The position numbers and the translations under genes were made by a program. A DNA stretch of 35,159 nucleotides, from assembly GCF_001202025.1 (NCBI RefSeq), contig NZ_LGHS01000071.1, positions 1-35,159 on the forward strand, written 5' to 3'. This DNA comes from Pseudorhodobacter aquimaris (GTDB lineage Bacteria > Pseudomonadota > Alphaproteobacteria > Rhodobacterales > Rhodobacteraceae). How positions within the stretch are numbered: the stretch's first letter is position 1; each line of letters begins with the position of its first letter. Shown here piece after piece: positions 25,537 through 35,159 of the stretch. The notes beneath the pieces were generated by a model. That model saw only the letters and a list, made by a program, of their open reading frames with translations, was not told the origin of the DNA and made no database searches.

Positions 25537-25621
25537 TGCGGGCTCCATTCCATCAATTACATTCCAGTTAACGCCAAACGGGCGGTTTTTCAAATGAAAT
25601 AGCTTTGCAAGTTCATGAGTA

Positions 25622-26548
25622 ATGCGCATAAACTGGGGCATGCGCCACGCCTATACCCCCAGCCTGCCCGAGCTTCAGGCCTTTGTCCAAGCCGCCCGGA
25701 CCGGCACCGCAACGCGTGCGGGGGCCGCACTTGGGTTGACGCAAAGCGCGATCAGCCGTGCGCTCAACAGTCTTGAGGCGCGCTTGGGGGTGGCGCTGTT
25801 TCACCGCATCCGCCAACGTCTTGTTTTGTCGGATGCAGGCCGCGCGCTTTTGCCCGAGGCCGAGCGGATGCTGGCCGATCTGGATCGCGCGGCGCTGACG
25901 GTGATGTCCTTTGGCGGCCACCGTGATGTGCTTCGGCTGGCGGTGCTGCCGACATTTTCCGCCCTCTGGCTGATCCCGCAGCTGTCGGATTTTGCGGACC
26001 TCGCGCCCGAGGTGACGTTTGATATGACCGCCACGCTGACCCCGCTGGATTTTGATCGTGACCCCCGCGATGTGGCGATCATCCGCGCACAGCCCCCCTT
26101 GCGCGGGGCATCGGTCGATGTGCTGGCCGAGGAGCGGCTGGTCGTGGTCGCCGCCCCCGCGCTTTTGCCCGAAGGGGATGTGCTGGAGGATGCGGCCCTG
26201 GCGCGGCTGCCATTGTTACAACAGGCCACGCGCCCGAACCTTTGGCTTGATTGGTTCCTGAATGCGGGTCTCGATCCGATCACCATTCTGCGCGGGGCGC
26301 GGTTTGAACAATTCGGCATGGTGCTGGCCGCCGCACGGGCGGGACTTGGGCTGGCGCTGGTGCCGGAAATGTTTGTGGGCGCGGATCTGGCCTCGGGGGC
26401 GTTGCGACTGGCCTCGGCGCGCTCAATGGCCTCGGACACGCCCTATGTGCTGACCTATCCTGAGCGCAGCATGGACATCGCCGCATTCCACCGGTTTCGG
26501 GACTGGGTGTTGGGTGGGGCGGGCGAGGGTCGCATTGACCAGAGTTAG
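25622..26548 (+). CDS. LysR-family transcriptional regulator
   Basis: A 308-residue LysR protein. The winged helix-turn-helix is residues about 13-72 ([20 protein letters not shown], then [18 protein letters not shown]), followed by the effector-binding domain with [13 protein letters not shown] and [12 protein letters not shown], as in GcvA-type members. It is divergent from gcdH, so control of glutaryl-CoA breakdown, as described for GcdR of pseudomonads, is a fair inference; the effector would then be glutarate or a derivative. The ATG at 25622 has a weak ribosome site, and an in-frame ATG at 25640 with GGGGC before it may be the real start. Confidence 0.87.
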   Translation: MRINWGMRHAYTPSLPELQAFVQAARTGTATRAGAALGLTQSAISRALNSLEARLGVALFHRIRQRLVLSDAGRALLPEAERMLADLDRAALTVMSFGGHRDVLRLAVLPTFSALWLIPQLSDFADLAPEVTFDMTATLTPLDFDRDPRDVAIIRAQPPLRGASVDVLAEERLVVVAAPALLPEGDVLEDAALARLPLLQQATRPNLWLDWFLNAGLDPITILRGARFEQFGMVLAAARAGLGLALVPEMFVGADLASGALRLASARSMASDTPYVLTYPERSMDIAAFHRFRDWVLGGAGEGRIDQS

Positions 26549-26786
26549 CTGGCCTGCGAATACACGAAAAGCGCCGCAGGTACTTGTTGGACATGAATTA
26601 CCAACCCTGTCTGGTACGGTGATTGCATTCGGCAAGAATGCACTGCAGAAGGGCATATTCGAAACCCGAGAACAGTTTACTGCCCGGAACCGATTGCGAA
26701 TTGAGGTAAGCGGGGCCAAGAAAAGACTCGAGTTTTCTGATGGAAGCGGCAAGGTTATCCCGCGCGATCTTAACCCAGATATTTAG
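26514..26786 (+). CDS. Hypothetical small protein, doubtful
   Basis: An open frame of 90 codons starting with GTG inside the end of the LysR gene and stopping 18 bases before rsmB. The part after about residue 25 (VGHELPTLSGTVIAFGKNAL, then a charged segment ending in IPRDLNPDI) reads like plausible protein, and its codon use resembles that of rsmB. I do not recognise a family, there is no clear ribosome site, and the true start would probably be internal. It could also be a leftover of a longer gene or non-coding leader. Confidence 0.3.
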   Translation: MGRARVALTRVSWPANTRKAPQVLVGHELPTLSGTVIAFGKNALQKGIFETREQFTARNRLRIEVSGAKKRLEFSDGSGKVIPRDLNPDI

Positions 26787-26804
26787 GCCCGAGAGAAGAA
26801 AATA

Positions 26805-27971
26805 ATGACACCAGCAGCACGGATTAACGCCGCAATCGAATTGCTTGACCTTATCCAATCAGGAGAGCTGGCGGATCGGGCCCTTGCAAGCTGGGGCCGC
26901 AACAATCGGTACGCCGGGTCCAAGGACAGAGCAGCAATTGCGGATATTATATATGATGTGCTTAGGAATAAGCAGAGCTTTTCTGCGCTGGGGGGCGGCG
27001 GTTCAGGGCGAGCGCTCTTACTCGGCTATGTGCGCGCATCAGGGCAAGATCCGGAAACCATTTTCGGCGCAGATCGCTATGCGCCGCCCAAGCTGGCGGA
27101 TGACGAGCTTGCTTCTGGCGGCTTGAGTGGCTCTTGTGGCGAAAACAATGATTTTCCTGACTGGCTATGGCCCGAGCTGCTTCGGTCCTACGGCGATAAA
27201 GCTGTCGCAATTGCTCAGGCATTGAAAAGCAGGGCCCCCGTCTATCTACGCGCAAATCTTGCGAAACTGGACCGTGATCATGCCATCGCCGCGCTTGGAC
27301 AGGAAGGAATAATCGCGCAGAGCAGCCCGCTGTCGCCCTCAGCGGTGCAGGTTCTGGAAGGGGAGCGGAAGATCCGGACCTCGACGCTGTTCCAAAATGG
27401 TGGGGTTGAGCTGCAGGACGCATCCTCTCAGGCGGTTGCCGATTTGGTCCCACTGCAGGCGGGGCAAAAGCTGCTTGATTTTTGCGCCGGGGCAGGCGGC
27501 AAGGTTTTGGCTGTGGCTGGCCGCGTTCGCGCAGATTTCTACGCGCATGACGTCGACACAGGCCGGATGAAAGACTTGCAGCCAAGAGCTTCTCGCGCGG
27601 GTGCATCCGTCAAACAGGTTTCAATTGAAGATGTGAAAGAGGAATCACAATTTGACACGGTTCTGGCTGATGCACCCTGTTCAGGCAGCGGGTCATGGCG
27701 TCGTGATCCGCAAGGAAAATGGTTGCTGAGTCAGGAAAAGCTTGACCAACTCATTCGCCTACAACATGAAATTCTTGATCAGGTGTCCACGTTTGTTGGA
27801 CCCCAAGGCCATCTTGTCTATGCGACATGTTCGCTATTTCAAGTAGAGAATGAACGCCAGATAGAGAGATTTTTGGATCGCAACAAGGATTTTTCGCTTG
27901 TGTCAGACCACCATTTCACGCCCTTGGAGGGCGGCGACGGGTTCTATTGTGCCGTGCTTGTCAGGACCTGA
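26805..27971 (+). CDS. rsmB: RsmB/NOP-family rRNA (cytosine-C5) methyltransferase
   Basis: A 388-residue SAM-dependent RNA methyltransferase. Residues about 1-130 form an RsmB-like N-terminal RNA-binding region (ARINAAIELLDLIQSGELAD, GSKDRAAIADIIYDVLRNK). The SAM site is LLDFCAGAGGK. The two catalytic-cycle Cys are in LADAPCSGSGSWRRDP and YATCSLFQVENE. It should methylate a cytosine in 16S rRNA; the exact position is inferred from the family. GAGAGAAG precedes the ATG. Codon use is richer in A and T than in the genes to its left, a difference that carries on into cckA and the sulfotransferase gene. Confidence 0.9.
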   Translation: MTPAARINAAIELLDLIQSGELADRALASWGRNNRYAGSKDRAAIADIIYDVLRNKQSFSALGGGGSGRALLLGYVRASGQDPETIFGADRYAPPKLADDELASGGLSGSCGENNDFPDWLWPELLRSYGDKAVAIAQALKSRAPVYLRANLAKLDRDHAIAALGQEGIIAQSSPLSPSAVQVLEGERKIRTSTLFQNGGVELQDASSQAVADLVPLQAGQKLLDFCAGAGGKVLAVAGRVRADFYAHDVDTGRMKDLQPRASRAGASVKQVSIEDVKEESQFDTVLADAPCSGSGSWRRDPQGKWLLSQEKLDQLIRLQHEILDQVSTFVGPQGHLVYATCSLFQVENERQIERFLDRNKDFSLVSDHHFTPLEGGDGFYCAVLVRT

Positions 27972-28122
27972 ACGCCAAGGGATCATTGCAGAGCCGTACA
28001 AACAGGTGGTGTTGGCAGATGGCCTGTGTTCCGGCGGATTTTGGAAAATGGGAAGGGTTTTATAATTGCCCGCTTTTGGCGATCCGAAAAACACACTACA
28101 ACCTATAATTGTTTTGGTATGA

Positions 28123-28137
28123 TTAAGGACTGGTTAA
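28123..28137. promoter_or_regulatory. CtrA-type binding site upstream of cckA
   Basis: TTAA-GGACTGG-TTAA matches TTAA-N7-TTAA exactly and ends 46 bases before the cckA start codon. A TATAAT at 28104-28109 lies just upstream. If that is the -10 element, CtrA would bind at or just past the start of transcription, a repressing position. Confidence 0.55.
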
Positions 28138-28183
28138 GCCTTTGTCCGGTAGGATCACAACTCACTGATAGTTGGAGGAACGG

Positions 28184-30493
28184 GTGATAAAAGCCTTGGA
28201 ATTTCGGCGCAGCGTCGCGCATACAGCGCGGGGGCTGGGGGCTAAGCTGTGGTTGCTTCTGGCGCCGGCTGTTGCGTGTTTGGTCGTCAGCTATCTTTCC
28301 AACGATATCGGGATCCGCCAAAATGCTGCTGTGGCGGGGATAACTTTTGCGGCCCTTGTTGTGCTTATCCGGGGTTTGGTTTTTTGGTCTGACAGAGGCG
28401 ATCGTAAACGCGCACGCAATCTTGAGGATCTTGTCGGCAATGATGCGACGCCTTGTTTTTCAACGGATGAATTGGGTGTGGTGCTCTTCTTGAATACCGC
28501 AGCCAAAGAGCGCTTTGCAGCGGATGAGGGCAACACCCTCGCCTCGCGGCTGACCGACCATTTTGCAAGTCCGTCTTCCGTTTTGTTCCGGTTACAAAAT
28601 AGGGCGCGCAATCTTGGTGCGGCGCGCGAAGATGTCGTGACACGGCGCGGGCATACACGGCTTTCGGTTCATGCTTTGGCGCCTGACCGCTTCTTGTGGC
28701 GGTTGGAGGAATTTGTTGATCGCCCACAGGCGGGGCGTGGCGCCGAAATGCTAAGCTTGCCCATGCTTGTGGCTAATAAATCCGGGGTAGTGCTGTTTGC
28801 CAATGAAGCATCGCGGCGTTTGCTTGGGGCACGGCCCAAGCGTTTGGACCGTGTTTTCAGTTCTCCGGTTCTGCGATCCGGCGAGGAGGTGGAGGTTGCG
28901 TCCGCCGACGGGCCGGTGCGTGCGATTTTGGCAGAGGTGACAGGTGCCGGAGATCGTCGGGAGATCTATTTGCTGCCGGTCCGGGAGCGCCCCGATGGCA
29001 CTGAAATGGTTGCCGATTTTGAAAACCTTCCGATTGCGCTCATCAAGTTCCGGGCCGACGGTTCTATGCGTTCGGCCAATGCTTTTGCTCGTGATCTGAC
29101 CAAACTGGGAAGCGATGACCTGCCGGTGATCCATGACTTGTTTGAAGGGCTGGGACGGTCTGTCACGGACTGGATGGATGATGTCTTGGCCGAGCGTGTC
29201 AACAGCGCTGCAGAGGTGATGCGCCTGCACCGTGAGGGAAGTGACGTTTATGTGCAGGTGGCGCTGCGACGAATCGTTGATAACGGGCGCCCGGGTGTTT
29301 TGGCGATATTGCAGGACGCAACAGCTTTGAAGACGCTTGAGGCGCAGTTTGCGCAGAGCCAGAAAATGCAGGCGATTGGCCAACTTGCAGGCGGAATTGC
29401 ACATGATTTCAATAACCTTCTGACGGCTATTTCCGGTCATTGCGACCTGCTCTTGCTGCGTCATAACCAAAACGACCCGGAATATGCGGATTTGGTTCAG
29501 ATCCACCAAAACGTAAACCGGGCGGCCAGTTTGGTCGGGCAACTGCTTGCGTTTTCACGCAAGCAAACCTTGAAGCCGGAGCATATCGACTTGCAAGATG
29601 TGTTGTCGGATATGACCCATCTCTTGAATCGACTCGTAGGGGAACGTGTGAAGCTTTCCCTCAGCCATGCGACAGATCTGGGCATGATCCGCGCCGATAA
29701 ACGCCAGTTGGAACAGGTATTGATGAACCTTGTTGTCAATGCACGGGACGCAATGAGCGATGGCGGCGTGATCCGGGTTGAGACTGAGGCCTTGACGCTT
29801 GATCAGGATACGCAGCGGGAAAGGGTGTCTCTTCCTGCGGGTGCATATTCGGTCATTCGGGTCATTGATGAAGGATGCGGAATCTCGGAAGATCTGTTGC
29901 AAAAAATATTTGAGCCATTTGTCACAACCAAAGGTGTTGGTAAGGGCACAGGGCTCGGACTTTCGACCGTTTACGGGATCGTCAAGCAGTCGGGGGGGTT
30001 TGTTTTTGTTGAAAGCGAGGTGGGTAAAGGGTCAATATTTACTCTGTATTTCCCCGTTAACGAGCCGAGTGCCGAAGCTAAATTGGTGAACAAGAAATCG
30101 GCCTCTGTTCAGTTGAACAAGCCAGGAGAGGGTGTGGTCCTGTTGGTTGAGGATGAGGCACCTGTGCGGGCATTTGCATCCCGCGCATTGCGCTTGCGTG
30201 GCTACACTGTGCTCGAAGCGGAAAATGCAGAGGCCGCACTGACGATGCTTGAGGATCGCTCACTCGAAATTGATGTCTTTGTGACGGATGTTGTGATGCC
30301 TGGAATGGACGGACCAGCTTGGGTACGAGAAGCCCTGCGCGAGCGCCCGGATGCACGAGTTGTTTTCGTATCTGGCTATGCGGAGGATTGTCTGTCGGAA
30401 AATCAGGCGCGCATACCGAATTCCGTGTTTCTACCAAAACCGTTCTCTTTGAACGACTTAGCGACAGTTGTTCAAGGACAGATGGTACACTAG
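28184..30493 (+). CDS. cckA: Cell-cycle hybrid histidine kinase CckA
   Basis: A 769-residue membrane sensor kinase with attached receiver, the head of the CckA-ChpT-CtrA phosphorelay. Two membrane helices lie near residues 20-37 and 48-66, followed by two PAS-like regions (about 90-180 and 190-380). The dimerisation box has the phospho-His in [16 protein letters not shown] (His407); the ATPase domain has [16 protein letters not shown] and [14 protein letters not shown]. The receiver at about 650-769 has the phospho-Asp in [11 protein letters not shown] (Asp702) and the SGYAED and LPKPF motifs. I use the GTG at 28184, placed after GGAGGAACGG. An upstream CtrA-type site suggests feedback. The gene overlaps the sulfotransferase gene by four bases, end to end. 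Confidence 0.92.
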   Translation: MIKALEFRRSVAHTARGLGAKLWLLLAPAVACLVVSYLSNDIGIRQNAAVAGITFAALVVLIRGLVFWSDRGDRKRARNLEDLVGNDATPCFSTDELGVVLFLNTAAKERFAADEGNTLASRLTDHFASPSSVLFRLQNRARNLGAAREDVVTRRGHTRLSVHALAPDRFLWRLEEFVDRPQAGRGAEMLSLPMLVANKSGVVLFANEASRRLLGARPKRLDRVFSSPVLRSGEEVEVASADGPVRAILAEVTGAGDRREIYLLPVRERPDGTEMVADFENLPIALIKFRADGSMRSANAFARDLTKLGSDDLPVIHDLFEGLGRSVTDWMDDVLAERVNSAAEVMRLHREGSDVYVQVALRRIVDNGRPGVLAILQDATALKTLEAQFAQSQKMQAIGQLAGGIAHDFNNLLTAISGHCDLLLLRHNQNDPEYADLVQIHQNVNRAASLVGQLLAFSRKQTLKPEHIDLQDVLSDMTHLLNRLVGERVKLSLSHATDLGMIRADKRQLEQVLMNLVVNARDAMSDGGVIRVETEALTLDQDTQRERVSLPAGAYSVIRVIDEGCGISEDLLQKIFEPFVTTKGVGKGTGLGLSTVYGIVKQSGGFVFVESEVGKGSIFTLYFPVNEPSAEAKLVNKKSASVQLNKPGEGVVLLVEDEAPVRAFASRALRLRGYTVLEAENAEAALTMLEDRSLEIDVFVTDVVMPGMDGPAWVREALRERPDARVVFVSGYAEDCLSENQARIPNSVFLPKPFSLNDLATVVQGQMVH

Positions 30494-31095
30494 AATTGTC
30501 TCTCGGTCGTGATGCTGTTGTAGAGTGAAAAATCCTCGGATGCGAAGCTTTTCAGTTTTTCTTCGGTTTCTGCTGATAGATCCAACATGCCGGGGGGGGA
30601 AACATTCAGGCGGGGAAGGATGATCTCACAGCCTAGGCGATCTTCAAGAAATGTGATGAAGCTGTTTATGTCCTCATACCGAAAAAGATGGTCGACGCCA
30701 CGGCCTTTTCGCGACCGCAGAAAGCGCGATTGAGAACCGACTGCTGCAAAATCCGGGGGGCTGTTTTGGCAATATGCGCCTACAAACTCCTCAAATGTTT
30801 TTCCGAGGGTGCTTTTATTTGGATCGCCAATGTCATCTCTCTGCCGGTAGCGGTACCAGCTTCCCAACCAGTCGCGGGGTTCTCGCATCAGGGCTGCGAC
30901 GGTGAACGTCTGTCCTGAGGCAACCTCGAAATAGGGACCAAGGAAGCGGTGATAGCGTTGTACAGATGTGTGCTTCAGCACCGGCGGGCGCTGAACGGCA
31001 AGTGCCGAAAGGGATTCGAGCGCAGATTCGATAGCAGTTGAGCCGGTTTTTGGCGTTGCCAGAAAGGCAAGTCTTTGATCCCAGAAAACCAGCAT
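30490..31095 (-). CDS. Sulfotransferase-like protein
   Basis: A 201-residue protein with the two PAPS-binding signatures of sulfotransferases: ATPKTGST (13-20) for the 5'-phosphosulfate loop and MREPRDWLGSWYRYR (70-84) for the 3'-phosphate. The N-terminal LAFLATPKTGSTAIESAL is the classic first strand, loop and helix. It is shorter than many family members. The acceptor is unknown; such proteins in roseobacters often act on surface glycans, so a link with the glycan cluster 6 kb away is possible but not shown. AAGGGG lies upstream of the ATG at 31095. It converges on cckA. Confidence 0.78.
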   Translation of the reverse strand: MLVFWDQRLAFLATPKTGSTAIESALESLSALAVQRPPVLKHTSVQRYHRFLGPYFEVASGQTFTVAALMREPRDWLGSWYRYRQRDDIGDPNKSTLGKTFEEFVGAYCQNSPPDFAAVGSQSRFLRSRKGRGVDHLFRYEDINSFITFLEDRLGCEIILPRLNVSPPGMLDLSAETEEKLKSFASEDFSLYNSITTERQF

Positions 31096-31210
31096 GCCGT
31101 CCCCTTATAACTTTCTATGATTTTGTAAACTAACCTTTAACCAATTTAGGTAAAGACTGGAAAGATCGCAATTTTAAATAAATCCTCTTGTTTCTTGCTA
31201 AACGACATGA

Positions 31211-31225
31211 GAACAAGGGGAGAAC
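31211..31225. promoter_or_regulatory. LexA (SOS) box of recA
   Basis: GAAC-AAGGGGA-GAAC is an exact GAAC-N7-GAAC, the reverse complement of the GTTC-N7-GTTC box used by LexA in Rhodobacter relatives. It lies 50-64 bases before the recA start codon. Confidence 0.75.
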
Positions 31226-31274
31226 AAAACCGCGATTGCCGCGCCGTCGCGGCTGTGGAATAAAGGGGCGTGAA

Positions 31275-32348
31275 ATGGCTACGGCAAATCTTCTGGACCT
31301 GAACGGAAAACGCGAAATGGATAAGGCGAAAGCACTGGAAAGCGCATTGGCGCAGATTGAACGCCAATTCGGCAAAGGCTCTATTATGAAGCTGGGGGCC
31401 GACAATGCTGTGATGGATGTTGCAGCGACCTCAACTGGGTCTCTGGGCCTGGATATCGCCTTAGGAATTGGTGGTTTGCCGGAAGGCCGCATCATCGAAA
31501 TTTATGGACCAGAAAGCTCTGGCAAGACCACTTTGACGCTGCATGTTGTCGCGGAGATGCAAAAAAAGGGTGGTGTTTGCGCTTTTGTGGACGCCGAGCA
31601 TGCACTTGACCCGCAATACGCAAAGAAGCTGGGCGTTAATCTGGATGATTTGTTGATCAGCCAGCCTGACACGGGTGAGCAGGCGCTGGAAATCGTCGAT
31701 ACTTTGGTACGGTCCGGTGCGGTAAATATCATCGTGGTTGATTCGGTTGCGGCCTTGGTTCCCAAGTCGGAAATCGAAGGCGATATGGGCGATATGCAGA
31801 TGGGTTCTCAGGCGCGTTTGATGAGCCAGGCGATGCGCAAGCTGACGGCCTCAATCGGGCGCAGTAATTGTATGGTCATCTTTATCAACCAGATCCGGAT
31901 GAAGATCGGCGTGATGTTTGGCAGCCCCGAAACCACGACGGGCGGCAATGCGCTTAAATTTTATGCCTCGGTGCGTCTGGATATCCGTCGGACGGGTGCA
32001 ATCAAGGATCGTGATGAGGTCATCGGGAACTCTACCCGCGTTAAGGTTGTTAAAAACAAGGTTGCGCCGCCCTTCAAGCAGGTCGAGTTTGACATCATGT
32101 ATGGCGAAGGTATTTCCAAAAACGGCGAGCTAATCGACCTTGGCGTCAAGGCTGGCGTTGTCGAAAAATCCGGTTCCTGGTACTCTTATGGGGATGAGCG
32201 GATTGGGCAAGGGCGTGAGAATGCCAAGCAATTCATGAAATCGAATCCTTCTGTAGCGCAGGAGATCGAAGATAAGATCCGCGCCTCTCATGGCTTGAAT
32301 TTTCATATGGATGAATCCGCTGCCAGCGATCCGCTGTTGGAAGATTAA
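31275..32348 (+). CDS. recA: Recombinase RecA
   Basis: A 357-residue DNA strand-exchange protein and SOS co-protease, full length. [24 protein letters not shown] is the N-terminal oligomerisation region, [10 protein letters not shown] the Walker A loop, and [16 protein letters not shown] and [13 protein letters not shown] mark the core and the L1-L2 region; the acidic tail ends in DPLLED. The start at 31275 follows GGGGCG; the frame is open further upstream but not conserved there. The exact LexA box in front shows SOS control. No intein is present. A GC-rich hairpin follows the stop. Confidence 0.97.
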   Translation: MATANLLDLNGKREMDKAKALESALAQIERQFGKGSIMKLGADNAVMDVAATSTGSLGLDIALGIGGLPEGRIIEIYGPESSGKTTLTLHVVAEMQKKGGVCAFVDAEHALDPQYAKKLGVNLDDLLISQPDTGEQALEIVDTLVRSGAVNIIVVDSVAALVPKSEIEGDMGDMQMGSQARLMSQAMRKLTASIGRSNCMVIFINQIRMKIGVMFGSPETTTGGNALKFYASVRLDIRRTGAIKDRDEVIGNSTRVKVVKNKVAPPFKQVEFDIMYGEGISKNGELIDLGVKAGVVEKSGSWYSYGDERIGQGRENAKQFMKSNPSVAQEIEDKIRASHGLNFHMDESAASDPLLED

Positions 32349-32373
32349 CCTGCAATAAGCGATGTGATTTATC

Positions 32374-32402
32374 GGGGCCGGGGGTATTCATCCCCGGCCC
32401 TT
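32374..32402 (+). terminator. Terminator after recA
   Basis: GGGCCGGGG (32375-32383) pairs perfectly with CCCCGGCCC (32392-32400) around an 8-base loop, 26 bases past the recA stop. Only two T follow directly, so it is a strong hairpin with a poor T-run. Confidence 0.6.
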
Positions 32403-32483
32403 CGCATTGCGCTAGTGGACAGTGCTGCTTTGCGTCGTTAAACCAAGGCAAAACCTGCAAATTGCCGGACAAGGGGCCGCCTC

Positions 32484-35140
32484 ATGCCATCGCTAAACGA
32501 TATCCGCTCTACCTTTCTGAATTATTTTGACCGCAACGGTCACCGGATCGTGGAAAGCAGCCCGTTGGTGCCGCGAAATGACCCGACTTTGATGTTTGCC
32601 AACTCTGGCATGGTGCAGTTCAAAAACTGTTTCACGGGGGTAGAACAGCGCGATTATGTGCGCGCAACTTCGGCACAAAAATGCGTGCGGGCAGGTGGCA
32701 AGCACAACGATCTGGACAATGTCGGCTACACCGCGCGCCACCATACCTTCTTTGAAATGTTGGGAAATTTCAGCTTTGGTGATTATTTCAAATCGGATGC
32801 GATCCCCTTTGCCTGGGAATTGCTGACACGCGAATTCGGCATCCCCAAAGAGAAACTTTTGGTCACGGTCTATCACACCGATGATGAGGCCGCTGATATG
32901 TGGAAGAAGGTTGCGGGCCTGACGGATGACCGCATCATTCGTATTGCAACCGATGATAACTTTTGGCGGATGGGGCCAACCGGCCCCTGTGGCCCCTGCA
33001 CCGAGATTTTCTTTGACCATGGCGACAAGATCTGGGGCGGCCCTCCGGGATCGGCAGATGAAGATGGTGACCGCTTCATCGAGATCTGGAACCTCGTTTT
33101 CATGCAGAATGAGCAGCATGCCGACGGCTCTCTGACACCGCTTCCCAAGCAGAGCATCGATACCGGCATGGGGTTGGAGCGGATCGGAGCATTGCTTCAG
33201 GGCAAGCATGACAATTATGACACCGATCTGATGCGCAGCCTGATCGAGGCTTCGGCCCATGCTACCAGCACCGATCCCGATGGTCCCGGTAAAATGCACC
33301 ACCGCGTGATTGCGGATCACCTGCGGTCCACCTCGTTCTTGATTGCAGATGGTGTGATGCCATCCAATGAAGGGCGGGGTTATGTTTTGCGCCGGATCAT
33401 GCGGCGTGCGATGCGCCATGCGCATCAGCTGGGTGCTCAGGACCCGGTGATGCACCGGTTGGTTCCCGCCTTGGTGCGTCAGATGGGTGCGGCTTACCCC
33501 GAGCTGCCGCGGGCGCAGGCACTGGTAGAGGAAACCCTGCGGCTGGAAGAGACCCGCTTTCGCCAGACACTTGATCGCGGCCTGAAGCTGTTGGACGATG
33601 AGCTGGCGAAAATTCCCGAAGGTACGGATCTTCCGGGAGCGGCTGCGTTCAAACTTTATGATACTTTCGGCTTCCCGCTGGATCTGACGCAGGACGCGTT
33701 GCGCGAAAAGGGGCGTGCTGTCGACACGGATGGTTTCGACGTGGCAATGGCCGAACAAAAAGCCAAGGCAAGGGCCAGCTGGTCCGGCTCGGGGGAGACC
33801 AAGGACGCGGCGATCTGGTTTGATCTGGCTGAGGCCCATGGCGCGACAGAATTTCTGGGCTATGACACCGAAACCGCCGAAGGGCAGATTTTGGCGCTGG
33901 TTGCTGAAGGGGCCGCGCAGGCCAAAAGCATCAAGGGCCAATCGGTGCAAATCATCCTGAACCAGACGCCGTTCTATGCGGAATCGGGCGGTCAGGTCGG
34001 GGATGAGGGTGTCTTGCGTACGACCACAGGTGCGGCCCGGATCACCGATACCAAAAAGAGCCAGGGCCTGTTCATCCATATGGCCGAGGTCACCGAAGGC
34101 GAGATTGCCAATGGCCAAGGTGCGACACTGGCAGTAGATCACACGCGCCGCGCTGCCATTCGCGCCAACCACTCTGCGACGCATCTGTTGCATGAAGCTT
34201 TGCGCCGCGCCTTGGGCGATCACGTGGTCCAACGCGGGTCGCTGAACGCGCCGGACCGTCTGCGCTTTGATTTCAGCCACGGGCAGGCGGTATCGACCAA
34301 AGAGCTTGCGCAGGTTGAGGCCGAGGTGAACAGCTACATCCGCCAGAACGGGGCCGTGGATACGCGGATCATGACGCCTGATGATGCCCGTGCATTAGGG
34401 GCTCAGGCGCTTTTTGGCGAAAAATACGGTGATGAGGTTCGCGTGGTATCCATGGGCGCGCTGGATGGTTCCGGCAAGGGCGCGGAGGGGCGGACCTATT
34501 CGCTGGAGCTTTGCGGCGGGACACATGTTGGCCGGCTGGGTGAAATCGGGTTGTTTGTTTTGCTTGGCGATAGCGCGTCCTCGGCTGGCGTGCGCCGGAT
34601 CGAGGCTTTGACGGGGGAGGGGGCTTTGCCTACCTCAAGGAGCAGATGCGCAATCTGGCAGAGGTTTCAGCGGTGCTGAAGACTGCCCCGGCGGATCTTT
34701 CAACCCGTGCAAAGGCCTTGTTGGAAGAGCGGCGCAAGCTGGAAAACGAAGTGGCGCAGCTGCGCCGTGAGTTGGCAATGGGCGGTAGTGCATCCGGACC
34801 GGAAGCAAAAGAAATCAACGGGATAAACCTGATTTCTCAGGTGCTGACCGGGGTTTCCGGCAAGGACCTTCCCGGTTTGATTGATGAGATGAAAGCACGG
34901 ATTGGCTCGGGCGCGGTCGTACTGATTGCCGATACCGGTAGCAAGCCTGCGGTTGCGGCCGGTGTGACGACAGACTTGACCGACAGACTCTCGGCTGTTG
35001 ATCTGGTCAAGGCGGCAGCGGCTGCCCTTGGTGGCAAAGGCGGCGGCGGGCGCGCGGATATGGCGCAGGCAGGGGGCGTTGATATCGACGGTGCAGATGC
35101 CGCGATTGCCGCGATTGAAACCATTTTGGAGGGGAAATAA
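32484..35140 (+). CDS. alaS: Alanine--tRNA ligase, reading frame broken by one-base shift
   Basis: The enzyme charging tRNA-Ala. The class II catalytic core (residues 1-about 240: [45 protein letters not shown]) is followed by the tRNA-recognition region, the editing domain with [11 protein letters not shown] and CGGTH, and the C-terminal domain. The frame from 32484 runs to a stop at 34679, but after TGEGA at about 34623 it turns to nonsense. The true continuation [14 protein letters not shown] is in the next frame and ends at 35140. One missing base in the G-run 34619-34623 explains this; with it restored, 885 residues result, the normal length. The gene is essential, so a sequencing or assembly error is likelier than a real mutation. 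Confidence 0.93.
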
Positions 35141-35141
35141 A

Positions 35142-35159
35142 ATGCCGACAGCTTTGTGG
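35142..35159 (+). CDS. Start of next gene, cut by the window end
   Basis: GGAGGGGAAATAAA and an ATG follow alaS at once, giving MPTALW before the window ends. In roseobacters a DUF1330-type protein with a similar first few residues often follows alaS, so that is my guess; six codons cannot prove it. Confidence 0.35.

Noticed and set aside
32039-32058. TTAA pair within recA as a further CtrA site
   Set aside because: The spacing is five bases instead of seven and it lies inside coding sequence.
1-35159. CRISPR array, restriction-modification, toxin-antitoxin or retron
   Set aside because: No regularly spaced repeats, and none of the genes carry nuclease, methylase, toxin or reverse-transcriptase motifs.

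Overview
The window looks like chromosomal DNA of a Roseobacter-group alphaproteobacterium (Rhodobacterales); I cannot fix the genus. The reasons are the high-GC codon use, a methionine synthase split into separate proteins, a DUF1476 (ATP synthase zeta-like) gene next to purC and purS, a cckA gene with a CtrA-type site in front of it, and a recA gene preceded by the GAAC-N7-GAAC (GTTC-N7-GTTC) LexA box typical of Rhodobacter relatives.

Layout. 1-700 is a nest of broken mobile DNA beside a tRNA-Thr gene on the minus strand: the 3' end of a frameshifted IS66-type transposase, a piece of an IS3-type transposase that the IS66 copy interrupts, and what reads as the first codons of a phage-type integrase close to the tRNA 3' end. 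1.1-9.8 kb is housekeeping: magnesium transporter mgtE, 5-formyl-THF cyclo-ligase, two methionine synthase parts (corrinoid protein and homocysteine methyltransferase) around a PA0069-type radical SAM gene, DUF1476, purC, purS, an SDR and purF. 9.9-17.2 kb is a run of minus-strand core genes: cvpA, radA, a PqiA-like membrane protein, alr, dnaB, pyrE and pyrC.

17.3-24.2 kb is the accessory part and the best candidate for something little described. Four genes share modules: a stand-alone alpha/beta-hydrolase-like protein with Gly where the nucleophile Ser should be, a DxD glycosyltransferase, a protein with two glycosyltransferase-like domains of which the first looks degenerate, and, divergently, a fusion of a GT32-like glycosyltransferase, a Rossmann/methyltransferase-like middle and the same hydrolase-like domain with an intact GxSxG. 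A CtrA-type site lies upstream of the stand-alone gene. I infer a system that builds and modifies a surface glycan.

24.3-35.2 kb is core again: glutaryl-CoA dehydrogenase with a divergent LysR regulator, an rsmB-family rRNA methyltransferase, the cell-cycle kinase cckA, a small sulfotransferase-like gene convergent with it, recA, and alaS. As written, alaS carries a one-base frameshift in a run of G, most simply explained as a sequencing or assembly error. The window ends in the first codons of a further gene.

Family assignments come from recognising sequence motifs by eye; no database search was run.
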